A stretch of 64,000 nucleotides of DNA from Bacteroidales bacterium (GTDB lineage Bacteria > Bacteroidota > Bacteroidia > Bacteroidales > P3): positions 25,998 to 89,997 of the forward strand of contig JAIKVZ010000018.1 of the NCBI GenBank assembly GCA_024685285.1, read 5' to 3'. Shown here one piece after another: positions 8,592-17,548 of the stretch. The position numbers and the translations under genes are program-made. The notes under the pieces were generated by a model. The model made no database searches, was not told the origin of the DNA, and saw only the letters and a list, made by a program, of their open reading frames with translations. The first letter of the stretch is position 1. Each line of letters begins with the position of its first letter.

Positions 8592-10082
8592 ATGAAGAAA
8601 TTGTGCATACTGCTAATCACCTCCGCGTTGACCATGAGTGTTTTGGCTCAGGAAAAGCAGATTTCGGCTCTATTTGGCCACGCAACCTTCTGTATTCCCG
8701 AGAGCGACAAGGCGTATGTTGAAACCTATCTATCTTTCGACGCCTGGACCATGAATTTTGTCAAAACCGACGACAACCGTTATCGCGCCACAGCCGAGGT
8801 TACCATTGTTGCCACCGCCGGCGACTCCGTCTGTTTTTGGAAAAAGTACAACCTCAACAGCCCGACGGTGGATGATACCAACAACCTTGGCTTCAATTTC
8901 ATAGATCTTCAGCGCTTCCCAATAGGCAATGGCATCTACAATCTCTCCGTAACAATTAGGGACGTCGCGTCAAGCAATCAGCCAAGTTCGGTGTCGGAGA
9001 AGCTTGTGGTTCGCTACGAAAGCGACAAGCCAGCCATCTCGAGCCTTCAACTGATTTCAAAGGCCACAAAAACCACCGAAGAAAATGCCTTTTCGCGCCG
9101 CGGATATGATATGGAACCCTACATCAACGACTTCCTGCCGGAAAATATCGAACAGATTGGCTTCTACTACGAGGTATACAATATCGATGTTGAGCTCGGG
9201 ACGGAGAAAATGCTCACCTGCTGCTATATAGAGAACTACGAGACCGGCAGCCGCGTTACTGACCTGCTGGCCGTAGCACGCCACAAATGTACCAAGACAG
9301 TACCTGTTTACGGTTCCATCGACCTGTCGCGCCTACCGTCGGGACACTACAACCTTGTGGTCGAGGTGCGCAACCGCGACGGTGAAAAGCTTATGTACGA
9401 GAAGTTGCCCTTCTTCCGTTCCAACCCCAGCGTGGAACCCGAACCTCTTTCCGATTACGCCACGACATTTGCCGCCCAATACACTGACACCACCACGCTT
9501 AACACTTATATCGACGCCCTCTACGCCATCTCTTCGCCACAAGAGATAAAGGATGCAAAGCGTGTAATGGCATCACCGTCGGTCGAGAAAAAGCAGGCCT
9601 ACCTGTACAACTTCTGGGCTTCGCGCAACACAGTCGACCCTGCCGGAGAATGGTACAAATACCGCGAACTTGTCGACTATGTAATCAAAGAGTTCAGCTA
9701 TCCTCTTACCCCTGGGCCTCACACCGACCGCGGCCGCGTTTATCTTCAATACGGCCCGCCCGATTTTGTGCGCGACGAGAAGAATTTTGTCGGTACAAAG
9801 ACAGAAACAGGCAACAATGAATTCAGTACAAACTACGACGGTTCATTGGGCCACATCTACTACCTGCCGTATCAGCTGTGGCGCTACAACCAACTGCCTG
9901 GCGACCAGCCCAACCGCGTCTTCCTTTTCTGGGACGAATTTCGCAGCGGATACTACAAACTGCTCAACTCCAACGCCAGAGGTGAAGTACGCGACATGAA
10001 GTGGGAACAGGTTCTTAGCAACCGCCAGTTGCAGGAGAATGCAGTAGGCGAGGTCGGAAAACAGTTTGAGAGAGGTTATTAA
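8592..10082 (+). CDS. GWxTD domain-containing secreted protein
   Basis: A 496-residue protein with a type I signal peptide (MKKLCILLITSALTMSVLAQ, cleavage after LAQ). The N-terminal two thirds are beta-rich with immunoglobulin-like character. The C-terminal domain from about residue 345 (GEWYKYRELVDYVIKEF, then DRGRVYLQYGPPDFV and LFWDEFRSGYYKLL) fits the GWxTD domain, a Bacteroidota-specific module named for a motif here degenerated to GEWYKY. Function is unknown. Its stop overlaps the acyltransferase start by one base (TAATG), tying it to envelope lipid and glycan genes. Confidence 0.8.
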   Translation: MKKLCILLITSALTMSVLAQEKQISALFGHATFCIPESDKAYVETYLSFDAWTMNFVKTDDNRYRATAEVTIVATAGDSVCFWKKYNLNSPTVDDTNNLGFNFIDLQRFPIGNGIYNLSVTIRDVASSNQPSSVSEKLVVRYESDKPAISSLQLISKATKTTEENAFSRRGYDMEPYINDFLPENIEQIGFYYEVYNIDVELGTEKMLTCCYIENYETGSRVTDLLAVARHKCTKTVPVYGSIDLSRLPSGHYNLVVEVRNRDGEKLMYEKLPFFRSNPSVEPEPLSDYATTFAAQYTDTTTLNTYIDALYAISSPQEIKDAKRVMASPSVEKKQAYLYNFWASRNTVDPAGEWYKYRELVDYVIKEFSYPLTPGPHTDRGRVYLQYGPPDFVRDEKNFVGTKTETGNNEFSTNYDGSLGHIYYLPYQLWRYNQLPGDQPNRVFLFWDEFRSGYYKLLNSNARGEVRDMKWEQVLSNRQLQENAVGEVGKQFERGY

Positions 10083-10930
10083 TGTATTTGCTGGCCGACA
10101 TAATATACCTTTTTGTATGCCGCTTAGGTGGCTACCGACGCCGTGTGGTGAGGGATAACCTAAGTTCCTCATTCCCTTCGCGCAGCCGCCAGGAGTTGCG
10201 ACGTATCGAGCGCCGATACTACCGCCACCTGGCCGACCTGCTTGTCGAAGGTCTATTCAACCTTTTTGCCACCCCTCCACAAATCAAGAAACGTTACCGT
10301 ATTGCCAACCGTCAATTGATAGACCGCTACTACGAGCGCGGCCAAAGCGTGATACTGATGTCGGCCCACTACAACAACTGGGAGTATATGGTGTCGTCGC
10401 TCAATATGCAGTTGCTACACCATGGCGTGGGCGTAGGCAAGCCGCTTAACGACAGGCTTGTGGCCAACTGGGTGACGCGCCGCCGCACACGCTATGGTAC
10501 AGAGGTTGTCGACCAAACCAACGTGCGCCAGTGCTTTGAATACTACCATCGCTACAACGTGCCTTGCGCCTACATGATGTTGAGCGACCAATCGCCATCG
10601 AACCCCTACAAAAGCTACTGGACACAATTTTTGAACCATGATACGGCTTTCCTTTACGGAGCCGAGCATTTTGCACGCAAATACAACTATCCCGTGCTAT
10701 ACTATTCGGTGCGCAAAGTGAGTCGCGGCCGCTACGAGGTAACCTTCAGCGAACTTTGCAACAACCCAGGTGAGGCACCGCAATACAGCATAACGCAAGC
10801 CTACACCGAGCGACTTGAGCGCCAAATTGAGGAACGCCCCGAATTCTGGCTCTGGAGCCACCGTCGCTGGAAACTGACGCACACTGGACGTATACGCAAA
10901 GACGGAACCATTCAACACATCGAACCATGA
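10082..10930 (+). CDS. LpxL/HtrB-like lipid acyltransferase
   Basis: A 282-residue inner-membrane acyltransferase of the lipid A biosynthesis (lauroyl/myristoyl) group. An N-terminal hydrophobic segment (LLADIIYLFVC) is followed by RRRVVRDNLSSSFP, typical of the family, and the catalytic HX4E motif in SAHYNNWE near residue 101. A second block YMMLSDQSPS and the C-terminal FWLWSHRRWK complete the fold. The expected reaction is transfer of a fatty acyl chain onto a lipid A precursor; an ornithine-lipid or other lysolipid acceptor cannot be excluded. It overlaps the GWxTD gene by 1 base and the glycosyltransferase gene by 4. Confidence 0.88.
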   Translation: MYLLADIIYLFVCRLGGYRRRVVRDNLSSSFPSRSRQELRRIERRYYRHLADLLVEGLFNLFATPPQIKKRYRIANRQLIDRYYERGQSVILMSAHYNNWEYMVSSLNMQLLHHGVGVGKPLNDRLVANWVTRRRTRYGTEVVDQTNVRQCFEYYHRYNVPCAYMMLSDQSPSNPYKSYWTQFLNHDTAFLYGAEHFARKYNYPVLYYSVRKVSRGRYEVTFSELCNNPGEAPQYSITQAYTERLERQIEERPEFWLWSHRRWKLTHTGRIRKDGTIQHIEP

Positions 10931-11928
10931 AAAAAACAGCCGTAGTCATACTCAACTGGAACGGCAGACACTTCCTTGAAAAATTTCTGCCATCGGTGGT
11001 CGCAAACACCAACGCCGAAGTGATAGTGGCCGATAACGGCTCCACCGACGGCTCACTCGATTTTCTGGCTACCTCCTACCCCACCCTGCGCACCATAGCG
11101 CTCGATCGCAACTACGGCTTTGCCAGTGGCTACAACAAAGCCATGGCCCAAATCGAGGCCGACTACTACGTACTGCTCAACGACGATGTTGAATGCACCC
11201 CCGGCTGGGTGGAGCCCGTGATAGAAATGATGGAGCGAGACCCCGAGATAGCAATTGCGCAGCCTAAACTGATGATGTACGACCAGCGCGACACCTTTGA
11301 GTACGCAGGTGCCGCCGGCGGCTTTATAGACAGTTTTGGCTATCCTTTCTGCCGCGGGCGCCTCTTCAACCAGCTGGAACGCGATTGCGGACAGTACGAC
11401 GACCAGCGCGAGGTGTTCTGGGCTACAGGCGCGGCTATGTTTGTGCGTGCCGATGTATGGCACAGACTGGGCGGCCTCGACGACGATTTCTTTGCCCACA
11501 TGGAGGAGATAGATTTCTGCTGGCGAGCCAGAAACGCAGGCTACAAAGTAATGTACTGCCCACAGTCGACCCTCTACCACGTCGGCGGCGGCACGCTACC
11601 CAAGAGCTCGCCCTTCAAGACAGAACTCAATTTCCGCAACAACCTATCCATGCTCTACAAAAACCTGCCGCAAAAGCGTCTGCGCCGCACCATGGCGATG
11701 CGCATGATGCTCGACATCGTGGCTGCATTCAAGTTCCTGGCCGAAGGCAAAGCCGGTGAGTACCGTGCCGTGCTCAAGGCTCACCGCGAATACCGCGCAT
11801 GGAAGCCAATGCTCCAGGCCAAACGCGCCGCTCTGCCGCAGAGAGAAGTCAGCTGTATATACCGCGGCCACATCCTCACCGACTACTACCTGCTGCGCCG
11901 CCAACGCTTCAGCGACCTGAAATTCTGA
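10927..11928 (+). CDS. Family 2 glycosyltransferase
   Basis: A 333-residue GT2 enzyme. The N-terminal GT-A domain has VVILNWNGRHFLE, VADNGSTDGS and the metal-binding DDV in YVLLNDDVECTPGW, then FWATGAAMFVRADVW and FFAHMEEIDFCWRARNAGY, the catalytic/acceptor block of rhamnosyl/galactosyl-type transferases. It resembles rfb-type enzymes that build O-antigen or cell-surface glycans; donor and acceptor are unknown. The ATGA overlap with the acyltransferase gene suggests coupled expression in lipopolysaccharide or glycolipid assembly. Confidence 0.9.
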   Translation: MKKTAVVILNWNGRHFLEKFLPSVVANTNAEVIVADNGSTDGSLDFLATSYPTLRTIALDRNYGFASGYNKAMAQIEADYYVLLNDDVECTPGWVEPVIEMMERDPEIAIAQPKLMMYDQRDTFEYAGAAGGFIDSFGYPFCRGRLFNQLERDCGQYDDQREVFWATGAAMFVRADVWHRLGGLDDDFFAHMEEIDFCWRARNAGYKVMYCPQSTLYHVGGGTLPKSSPFKTELNFRNNLSMLYKNLPQKRLRRTMAMRMMLDIVAAFKFLAEGKAGEYRAVLKAHREYRAWKPMLQAKRAALPQREVSCIYRGHILTDYYLLRRQRFSDLKF

Positions 11929-11965
11929 GCCTAACAGCCTCAAAACCAATCCAAGAAGGCATTAT

Positions 11966-12108
11966 ATTCGGGTTTTGTACGCTACCATGGCGGACATCAC
12001 CGAACCTTACCCGATGTTGACCCGACCTTAACCCGAACCTAACCAATATAATCGCCTGAAACTCAATACAATATATATAACATATTTAACTTGTTGAAAA
12101 TCAACATT
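11966..12108 (+). repeat. Compound intergenic repeat, copy 2
   Basis: Begins with TTCGGG pairing with CCGAA at 12000-12004. The tandem core at 12007-12050 has units ACCCGATGTTG, ACCCGACCTTA and ACCCGAACCTA, then ACCAATATA. The A/T-rich tail ends TTGAAAATCAACATTTTGGC, closely matching the tail of copy 8. Lies between convergent genes and fills most of the 213-base gap. Confidence 0.8.
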
Positions 12109-12141
12109 TTGGCGTTTTTGAAATAATATTATTGATTATTG

Positions 12142-13350
12142 TTATGCCAACTGCCCATTGAGGGTCATTTCGGCTATACGTCCGCTGGGAATTTGCGTAG
12201 CTGTTTCGCCCCACAATTTGTCGATTATGCGTTGCCGCTCGGATGCATCAATAGTGTAGTCGCCATTCTCAATACAGTGATACAATTCGTCAAACGAATA
12301 GACTTTGCGGCCAACAACGTTTTCGTCGAAAGGATAGAACAAGTCGCGGTCCTTGACATAATCTGCATAGTCATAAAGGTAGAGTATAACATCCTTGCGA
12401 GGCTCCATCAATATGTAATCGTAAAGCACTGATGAATAATCGGTTATTAGTACATCGGTGTACGGCATTACGGGATAGACATCGGTTTTGCCGTCAATGA
12501 ATGCGACGTTGGATAGTTTATCGAATTCCGCCTTGTCAACAATGACGTTTGCATGAGGCTTAAGCAGTAGCAAGGCATTTTGTTCGACAAGAAGCGAATT
12601 GAGCTTCGGCATATCGAAACTCTGTGTCAGCACTTCGCGCTGCGAGTCTCGCCACGTAGGCATATAAATAAAGACCTTAGAATAGCCACTTGTAGTTATT
12701 TTGTTCACTAATCGGCGAGTTGACTCGGTCTCGTATTTGGCAATGAACGATTGTCTATCAGCTTCGCTGCAGGTAAGGACGAGGTTGCGCGGATAGCCGA
12801 GTTCGAGACAACGATTCTTGGGTATACGGAAAGCAGGGGCAAACATATCGGTCTGGAACGGCGTAGAGGTAAGAACCCAGTTGGGGCGCTTAAACGATTC
12901 AGGATGGTAGAACACCTCGAAGAATTCGCGCTGTTGGTATCGGCGGGCAAGGGTTCCCGATGTGATGTTGAATTCGATGCGTTTCAGCCCCACGCCATGC
13001 CACAGGTTGACACTAACAGCACCGCCCGACAAAGCGAACATAATATCGGAGGTATAGGAATTGTAGAACCAGTATTTTGATGTCAACGCGTGCAAAATAC
13101 CAGCCGTGCTGGCTATAAAATGAGCCTTGAGCCCAAGAGCACGTATGTCACGCACTGTACTGCGGCTCTTGCTCAACCATATACAGTCGACTTCTGGATA
13201 ATGTTCGGAACAATATATAAAAAGATACTTTGCATTGTCGTTGAATGCACCGCGGAAACTGCCGAATGCCCATTTTTTCTTGTTTCTCGGGAAAAGGAAC
13301 GATAGCGGGTAGACCGCGTATGCAGCGAGATATGCAACGAACTTAAACAT
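12142..13350 (-). CDS. CDP-glycerol/CDP-ribitol polyolphosphotransferase (TagF/TarL-like)
   Basis: A 402-residue transferase of the CDP-glycerol glycerophosphotransferase family, which adds polyol-phosphate units to teichoic acids or capsules. Family blocks seen are FGSFRGAFNDNAKYLF near the N terminus, the catalytic-histidine motif LWHGVGLKRIEF, FIYMPTWRDSQ, and the C-terminal TDYSSVLYDYILM that binds the nucleotide. It is the last gene of a minus-strand operon carrying a cytidylyltransferase and a reductase, the enzymes expected to make CDP-ribitol, so a ribitol-phosphate transferase is the best inference. The whole protein is the transferase domain, with only a short hydrophobic start that could aid membrane association. 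Confidence 0.85.
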   Translation of the reverse strand: MFKFVAYLAAYAVYPLSFLFPRNKKKWAFGSFRGAFNDNAKYLFIYCSEHYPEVDCIWLSKSRSTVRDIRALGLKAHFIASTAGILHALTSKYWFYNSYTSDIMFALSGGAVSVNLWHGVGLKRIEFNITSGTLARRYQQREFFEVFYHPESFKRPNWVLTSTPFQTDMFAPAFRIPKNRCLELGYPRNLVLTCSEADRQSFIAKYETESTRRLVNKITTSGYSKVFIYMPTWRDSQREVLTQSFDMPKLNSLLVEQNALLLLKPHANVIVDKAEFDKLSNVAFIDGKTDVYPVMPYTDVLITDYSSVLYDYILMEPRKDVILYLYDYADYVKDRDLFYPFDENVVGRKVYSFDELYHCIENGDYTIDASERQRIIDKLWGETATQIPSGRIAEMTLNGQLA

Positions 13351-13354
13351 AATG

Positions 13355-14068
13355 TCAACGTTTCATCTGCTTGCGAATGACAATATTCTGACCGTCCAAA
13401 CATTGCTCGTCTGGGTTCACGAGGTTACAGATTACCTCGGCGACATCTTCGGGCTGCATGATGGTTGTCGGGTCCTCGTCGGGTGCCAGACGTTTGCGCA
13501 GCTTGGTGGCGCAGCGGCCTGGAGATACGCAGTAGACCATGATGCCGTATTCGGACAGTTCGGCTGTCAATGTTTCCGACATTGAGATCAAAGCGGCTTT
13601 AGACGAGGCATAGCTCAACCAGCCTGGGCGCGGCGTCATGCCAGCCGTAGAAGCTACATTGAGGATTTTGCCGCCATTTTGGCGCATGTACTTTACGCAT
13701 TCACGCATGAACATAAACGGTGCAAAGACGTTGACCTTATAGGTTAGTTCAAAACTCTCAAGAGTCGTCGTTAGCAACGACTTCGGATCGGTGTAGCCTG
13801 CGATGTTGAGCAACGCGGTGATTTCGCCAAAATCAGAGTTTATTTTCTCGACTATAGCGGGTATTCCTTCAGGGTTGACAAGGTCAATATGGTAGAGTTT
13901 TGTCGCTCCTTCTGGCAGGTATTGCTGCATTTCGTTCTGAGTCTTGCGCATATCATCGTCATTGCGGCCAATCAATGCGTAATGGCTGAACAAACCGCGC
14001 TGAGCAAGCAATATCGCGGTAGCCTTGCCTATTCCGGAGCCAATGCCGGTAATGATACAGGTTGCCAT
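13355..14068 (-). CDS. SDR-family reductase, probable ribulose-5-phosphate reductase
   Basis: A 237-residue short-chain dehydrogenase/reductase. The Rossmann start is CIITGIGSGIGKATA (TGxxxGxG), the structural NAG-like motif is LLNIAGYTD, and the catalytic pair is YASSK (YxxxK) preceded by VASTAGM. It lies between an IspD/TarI-like cytidylyltransferase (2-base gap upstream) and a TagF-like transferase (4-base gap downstream). In Haemophilus Bcs1 the same two activities, NADPH-dependent ribulose-5-phosphate reduction and CTP transfer, are fused and make CDP-ribitol. That parallel is the basis for the assignment; the substrate is inferred from context. Confidence 0.75.
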   Translation of the reverse strand: MATCIITGIGSGIGKATAILLAQRGLFSHYALIGRNDDDMRKTQNEMQQYLPEGATKLYHIDLVNPEGIPAIVEKINSDFGEITALLNIAGYTDPKSLLTTTLESFELTYKVNVFAPFMFMRECVKYMRQNGGKILNVASTAGMTPRPGWLSYASSKAALISMSETLTAELSEYGIMVYCVSPGRCATKLRKRLAPDEDPTTIMQPEDVAEVICNLVNPDEQCLDGQNIVIRKQMKR

Positions 14069-14070
14069 AG

Positions 14071-14754
14071 TTACTTCCTCCTTCTAAAAACGTCGTCGTA
14101 AATCTGCTCACCGGCAAGCATATCGATACGGGTGGTGAGTTTTATGTCATAGTCCATGCCCTTGCATACCTTGATGGGGACCTCGGGATGATAAAGGTAA
14201 ATCATGCCGGCATCCTCGGTAAAAGAGCGTTTCTCTGCATAGGCGCGGTCGTGAACCTCACGCAACAATTTTGTCTCAAACTTCTGGGGGAGCTGCACAT
14301 TGATAAGTTCTGACCGTTCAAGAAGGCCCTCAACATATTCATGACCTCTCAATACCGAGAAAGGAATATCGAGACCGAATGTGGCGTTGCGCTCTTTTAC
14401 GGCAATTAAACGTTCAAAGTCTTCAATCTTGACAAATGGGCGAGCAGCCTCATGAACTATTACATCGTCGGTTTTGACCAATGCCAGGCCTGAACGCACA
14501 GAGTCCTGACGGGTGACGCCTGCCGGAGCGAATCTCACGGGCTTTTTAACACCGTATTGATTGAGCATCAACTCAATTGACTGCTCATATTCCTTGGCGC
14601 ACACTATTACGACCTCGCTTATACTGTCAATGCTATCGACTCTTTCGAGGATATGCATTATAACTGGTTTGCCGGCCAATAACAAATATTGTTTGGGGAC
14701 AACATTCTGCATTCGGCTGCCGGTACCGCCCGACAAAAATAACAATGTATACAT
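14071..14754 (-). CDS. IspD/TarI-family cytidylyltransferase
   Basis: A 227-residue nucleotidyltransferase that transfers CMP to a sugar-alcohol or methylerythritol phosphate. The CTP-binding loop LSGGTGSRM and PKQYLLLAGKPV are at the N terminus, VTRQDSVRSGL and VIVHEAARPFV in the middle, and FTEDAGMIY near the end. IspD (isoprenoid pathway) and TarI (CDP-ribitol) share this fold. Tight clustering with an SDR reductase and a polyolphosphotransferase favours D-ribitol-5-phosphate cytidylyltransferase over housekeeping IspD, but sequence reading alone cannot prove it. Confidence 0.8.
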   Translation of the reverse strand: MYTLLFLSGGTGSRMQNVVPKQYLLLAGKPVIMHILERVDSIDSISEVVIVCAKEYEQSIELMLNQYGVKKPVRFAPAGVTRQDSVRSGLALVKTDDVIVHEAARPFVKIEDFERLIAVKERNATFGLDIPFSVLRGHEYVEGLLERSELINVQLPQKFETKLLREVHDRAYAEKRSFTEDAGMIYLYHPEVPIKVCKGMDYDIKLTTRIDMLAGEQIYDDVFRRRK

Positions 14755-14762
14755 AAAACGGA

Positions 14763-15266
14763 CTATTTTTTCATTTTATTCGATAAAATACAGAATACGG
14801 CGCAACTCAAAAATATCGAGATTGCTTGCCAACCCCATGGGGTTCCAACCAGTACCGCTGGGGATAAAATTGCAGCTTTAATGGCATAGTAGACGACCTT
14901 GCCGCCAATTATTGACACAACTGCAGTCGGAGCTGCGCTCCATCTGCTGCCTAAAAGGGTGAGTAATAAAACCACTGTGGAGAACTCGGCAACCATGCAA
15001 ACAGCCTTGAGCGGGGTCGGCATTCCGGTTATCAAACACGCTAACAGCGGCATAGCAATCGCCAAAGCATATCCAAAACGACGGTCGCGTATCAGCGCAA
15101 CGCCGGTAACAAGCAGCAACAACATTGGGTTCAACGCGCTTAATGGCAAAGCTATAAGGTGGCTCAAAGCCGGTATCAGGCAGGCCGTACCGGTAAGCAA
15201 CGCGACCATTGCGCCGTCACGAAGCGCAGAGTCCCGGTTTACCGCAGATATGTTATTCATAGTCAT
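14763..15266 (-). CDS. Membrane protein, possibly ECF-transporter S-component-like
   Basis: A 167-residue protein with about five hydrophobic segments and short polar ends (start MTMNNISAVNRDSALRDGA, end CILSNKMKK). The overall look, small-residue-rich helices with a P-x-x-L-N-P-M turn, recalls ECF-transporter substrate-binding components or related small integral proteins, but I see no diagnostic motif. It is the first gene of the polyol-phosphate operon (8 bases before the cytidylyltransferase) and is preceded by a good promoter, so it may import or move a component of that pathway. Function unassigned. Confidence 0.6.
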   Translation of the reverse strand: MTMNNISAVNRDSALRDGAMVALLTGTACLIPALSHLIALPLSALNPMLLLLVTGVALIRDRRFGYALAIAMPLLACLITGMPTPLKAVCMVAEFSTVVLLLTLLGSRWSAAPTAVVSIIGGKVVYYAIKAAILSPAVLVGTPWGWQAISIFLSCAVFCILSNKMKK

Positions 15267-15301
15267 TATAATGTTTAATATTATACTAATAAATCATTTT
15301 G

Positions 15302-15332
15302 CAAATTTACACATTTTTTCAGAAACGGCAAA
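15302..15332 (-). promoter_or_regulatory. Promoter of the polyol-phosphate operon
   Basis: On the minus strand TTTG (15329-15332) is followed after 19 bases by TAAATTTG (15302-15309), matching the Bacteroidota -33/-7 pattern, 35 bases upstream of the membrane-protein ATG. Confidence 0.7.
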
Positions 15333-15379
15333 AAAAACTTTAAAAAAACCTAAATACGCTCATTAACAGGCAAGATTTT

Positions 15380-15409
15380 TTTGCCATTGACTTTTTTTTC
15401 GTATCTTTG
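15380..15409 (+). promoter_or_regulatory. Promoter of the DUF349 gene
   Basis: TTTG at 15380-15383, an 18-base spacer, then TATCTTTG at 15402-15409. About 80 bases of leader follow, with two short perfect stem-loops (15413-15431 and 15448-15466). Confidence 0.75.
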
Positions 15410-15493
15410 CAACTCAATTCAAAAAATTGAGCAAAATGTAAAACAACCTGTATCAACGTGATACAGAAGTAATTCTAACAAAAAACCATAATA

Positions 15494-17548
15494 ATGGAAG
15501 AGACCAACGAAATGCAGAACCCCGTCAACGAGGAGATGCAGCAGAATGCCCCAGAGGCAACCCTAAACCAAACCACTGATGTTGAACCCGCCGCTGAGCA
15601 GCCTACTGCCGACGTGCAATCAGAGCCTGCTCCTGTTGCTGTGCCAGAAGCTAAAACTGAACCCGAACAAGAGTCGGAGCAACAGCAGGAAACCATCACC
15701 GAGCCTACAGTAGAGCCATTGGCTGAAACTGTTGCCGAAGCCGCTCAACCTGACGAAGATCAACCCAAAGAAGAGGCTGAACCCGAGGCAGACTACAGCC
15801 AATGCAGCCGTGAAGAACTGCTTGCCGCGCTCAACGACCTATTGGCCGACGATGTTCAGAAAATCAAGAACCGCGTTGCTACTATTCGCAACCGTTTCAA
15901 TACCCTCAACCATGAGGCACAACAAACCGCTTATGAGGCTTTTCTGGCCGACGGCGGCAATAAAGACGACTATAACCAGACCGACGACGCCGTGGCCGAA
16001 GCCTTTCACAAGGCATACGCAATATATCGCGAGCGCCGCCAAAAATATGCCGAGGCTCTCGAAATCCAGAAAAAGAAGAACCTCGAAGCCAAGCAACAGA
16101 TACTTGAAGAGTTGCGTCAACTTATTGACTCGGGCGAAGAGTCACTTAAGAATACATACGACAACTTCAATGCCATCCAGGATCGCTGGAAAGCCATAGG
16201 CGATGTACCTCGCGAGAGCCTTAACGACCTCTGGCAGAACTATCATTTTCTCATTGAGCAATTCTTTAATAAAGTCAAGATAAACAAGGAATTGCGTATG
16301 CTTGACTTAAAGCGCAACTTGGAACAGAAAATCGAACTCTGCGAGAAAGCCGAAGAGCTGATAGTTGAACCTTCTATTGACACCGCTTTCAAGGGTTTGC
16401 AGAACCTCCGTGCACAGTGGAAAGAGATAGGTCCCGTGCCCACAGAGCAGAACGAGGAGATTTGGCAACGCTTCTGCAATGCCGCCAACCGCATTGACGA
16501 GCGCCGTAGCGAATACTACGAACAGCGCCGTGAGGAGTTTGACAAGAACCTGCTTGCCAAACAAGCACTAATTGATAAGGCTGCCGAGCTCACCGAACAC
16601 ACTCCTCAAAGTACCAAGGAGTGGAACGACCTCACCGCCGCCCTCGACGAGTTGCTCAAAGTATGGAAAACCATTGGGCCCGTGGCTCGCGAAGTAAATG
16701 AGGAGATTTGGTCGAAATTCAAGGGCATGATTGACCAGCACTACAGCCAGAAGAAAGAGCACTTCGGTGCCATCCGCGACGAACAGACCGAGAACTACAA
16801 TAAGAAGATAGCTCTCTGCCTCAAAGCCGAAGCAATTGCAAAGCGCGAAGACTGGAAGAAGGCTACAGAGGAAATCCTCGCCTTGCAGAACGAATGGAAA
16901 GAAATAGGTCCTGTGAGCCGCAAGGTTAGCGACAAGGTATGGCAGCGTTTCCGCGGCGCCTGTGACGAGTTCTTTGCCAAAAAGGGCGATTTCTTCAAAG
17001 ACCGCCGTGCCTCTGAAAAAGAGAATCTGGCCAAGAAAGAGTCCATAATAGCATCCCTCAAAGAGCATCAGTTCGGCGAAGACAAAGAAGAGAACCTTAA
17101 TATTATCAAGGACTTCCAACGCCAGTGGGCCGAGGTGGGCTTTGTGCCAATGGCCGACAAGGAACGTCTACAAAAAGAGTTCCGAACCCTCATTAACGGC
17201 ATATTCGAAAAACTGAAAATATCAGCGCGCGAAGCCGAAGAGACAGCATACCGCGAGCGTCTGCGTAACATTGCCGGCGAAGGTCGCAACTTTGTTCACA
17301 GCGAACGTCAGGAACTCAACGACAGCATAGAGAAACTGCGCAACGACCTCAACCTGTGGGAAAACAACCTCGGTTTCTTGGCTTCGTCAAAACAGGCCGA
17401 CCTGCTTAAAGAGGAGTTTGAGAAAAAAATGCAGGGTGCCCGCCAACAGCTTGCTCTGCTGCAGGCCAAACTGCGCATTCTAGACGAGACCGAGAAAGCG
17501 GAGAAAGAGTCAAAAGACAACACCGACAATGCTAAAGAGGAGAATTAA
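15494..17548 (+). CDS. DUF349 repeat protein
   Basis: A 684-residue cytosolic protein. The first about 95 residues are Glu/Gln/Pro-rich and probably disordered; the rest is helical, with five DUF349 units recognisable by W-K-x-I-G-x-V-P: WKAIGDVPRE, WKEIGPVPTE, WKTIGPVARE, WKEIGPVSRK and WAEVGFVPMA, each followed by a helix containing W/L-x-x-F. A coiled-coil tail rich in Glu and Lys ends the protein. DUF349 proteins are common in Bacteroidota and some Actinobacteria; their biochemical role is not established. It has its own promoter and overlaps the GldB-like gene by 20 bases. Confidence 0.85.
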   Translation: MEETNEMQNPVNEEMQQNAPEATLNQTTDVEPAAEQPTADVQSEPAPVAVPEAKTEPEQESEQQQETITEPTVEPLAETVAEAAQPDEDQPKEEAEPEADYSQCSREELLAALNDLLADDVQKIKNRVATIRNRFNTLNHEAQQTAYEAFLADGGNKDDYNQTDDAVAEAFHKAYAIYRERRQKYAEALEIQKKKNLEAKQQILEELRQLIDSGEESLKNTYDNFNAIQDRWKAIGDVPRESLNDLWQNYHFLIEQFFNKVKINKELRMLDLKRNLEQKIELCEKAEELIVEPSIDTAFKGLQNLRAQWKEIGPVPTEQNEEIWQRFCNAANRIDERRSEYYEQRREEFDKNLLAKQALIDKAAELTEHTPQSTKEWNDLTAALDELLKVWKTIGPVAREVNEEIWSKFKGMIDQHYSQKKEHFGAIRDEQTENYNKKIALCLKAEAIAKREDWKKATEEILALQNEWKEIGPVSRKVSDKVWQRFRGACDEFFAKKGDFFKDRRASEKENLAKKESIIASLKEHQFGEDKEENLNIIKDFQRQWAEVGFVPMADKERLQKEFRTLINGIFEKLKISAREAEETAYRERLRNIAGEGRNFVHSERQELNDSIEKLRNDLNLWENNLGFLASSKQADLLKEEFEKKMQGARQQLALLQAKLRILDETEKAEKESKDNTDNAKEEN

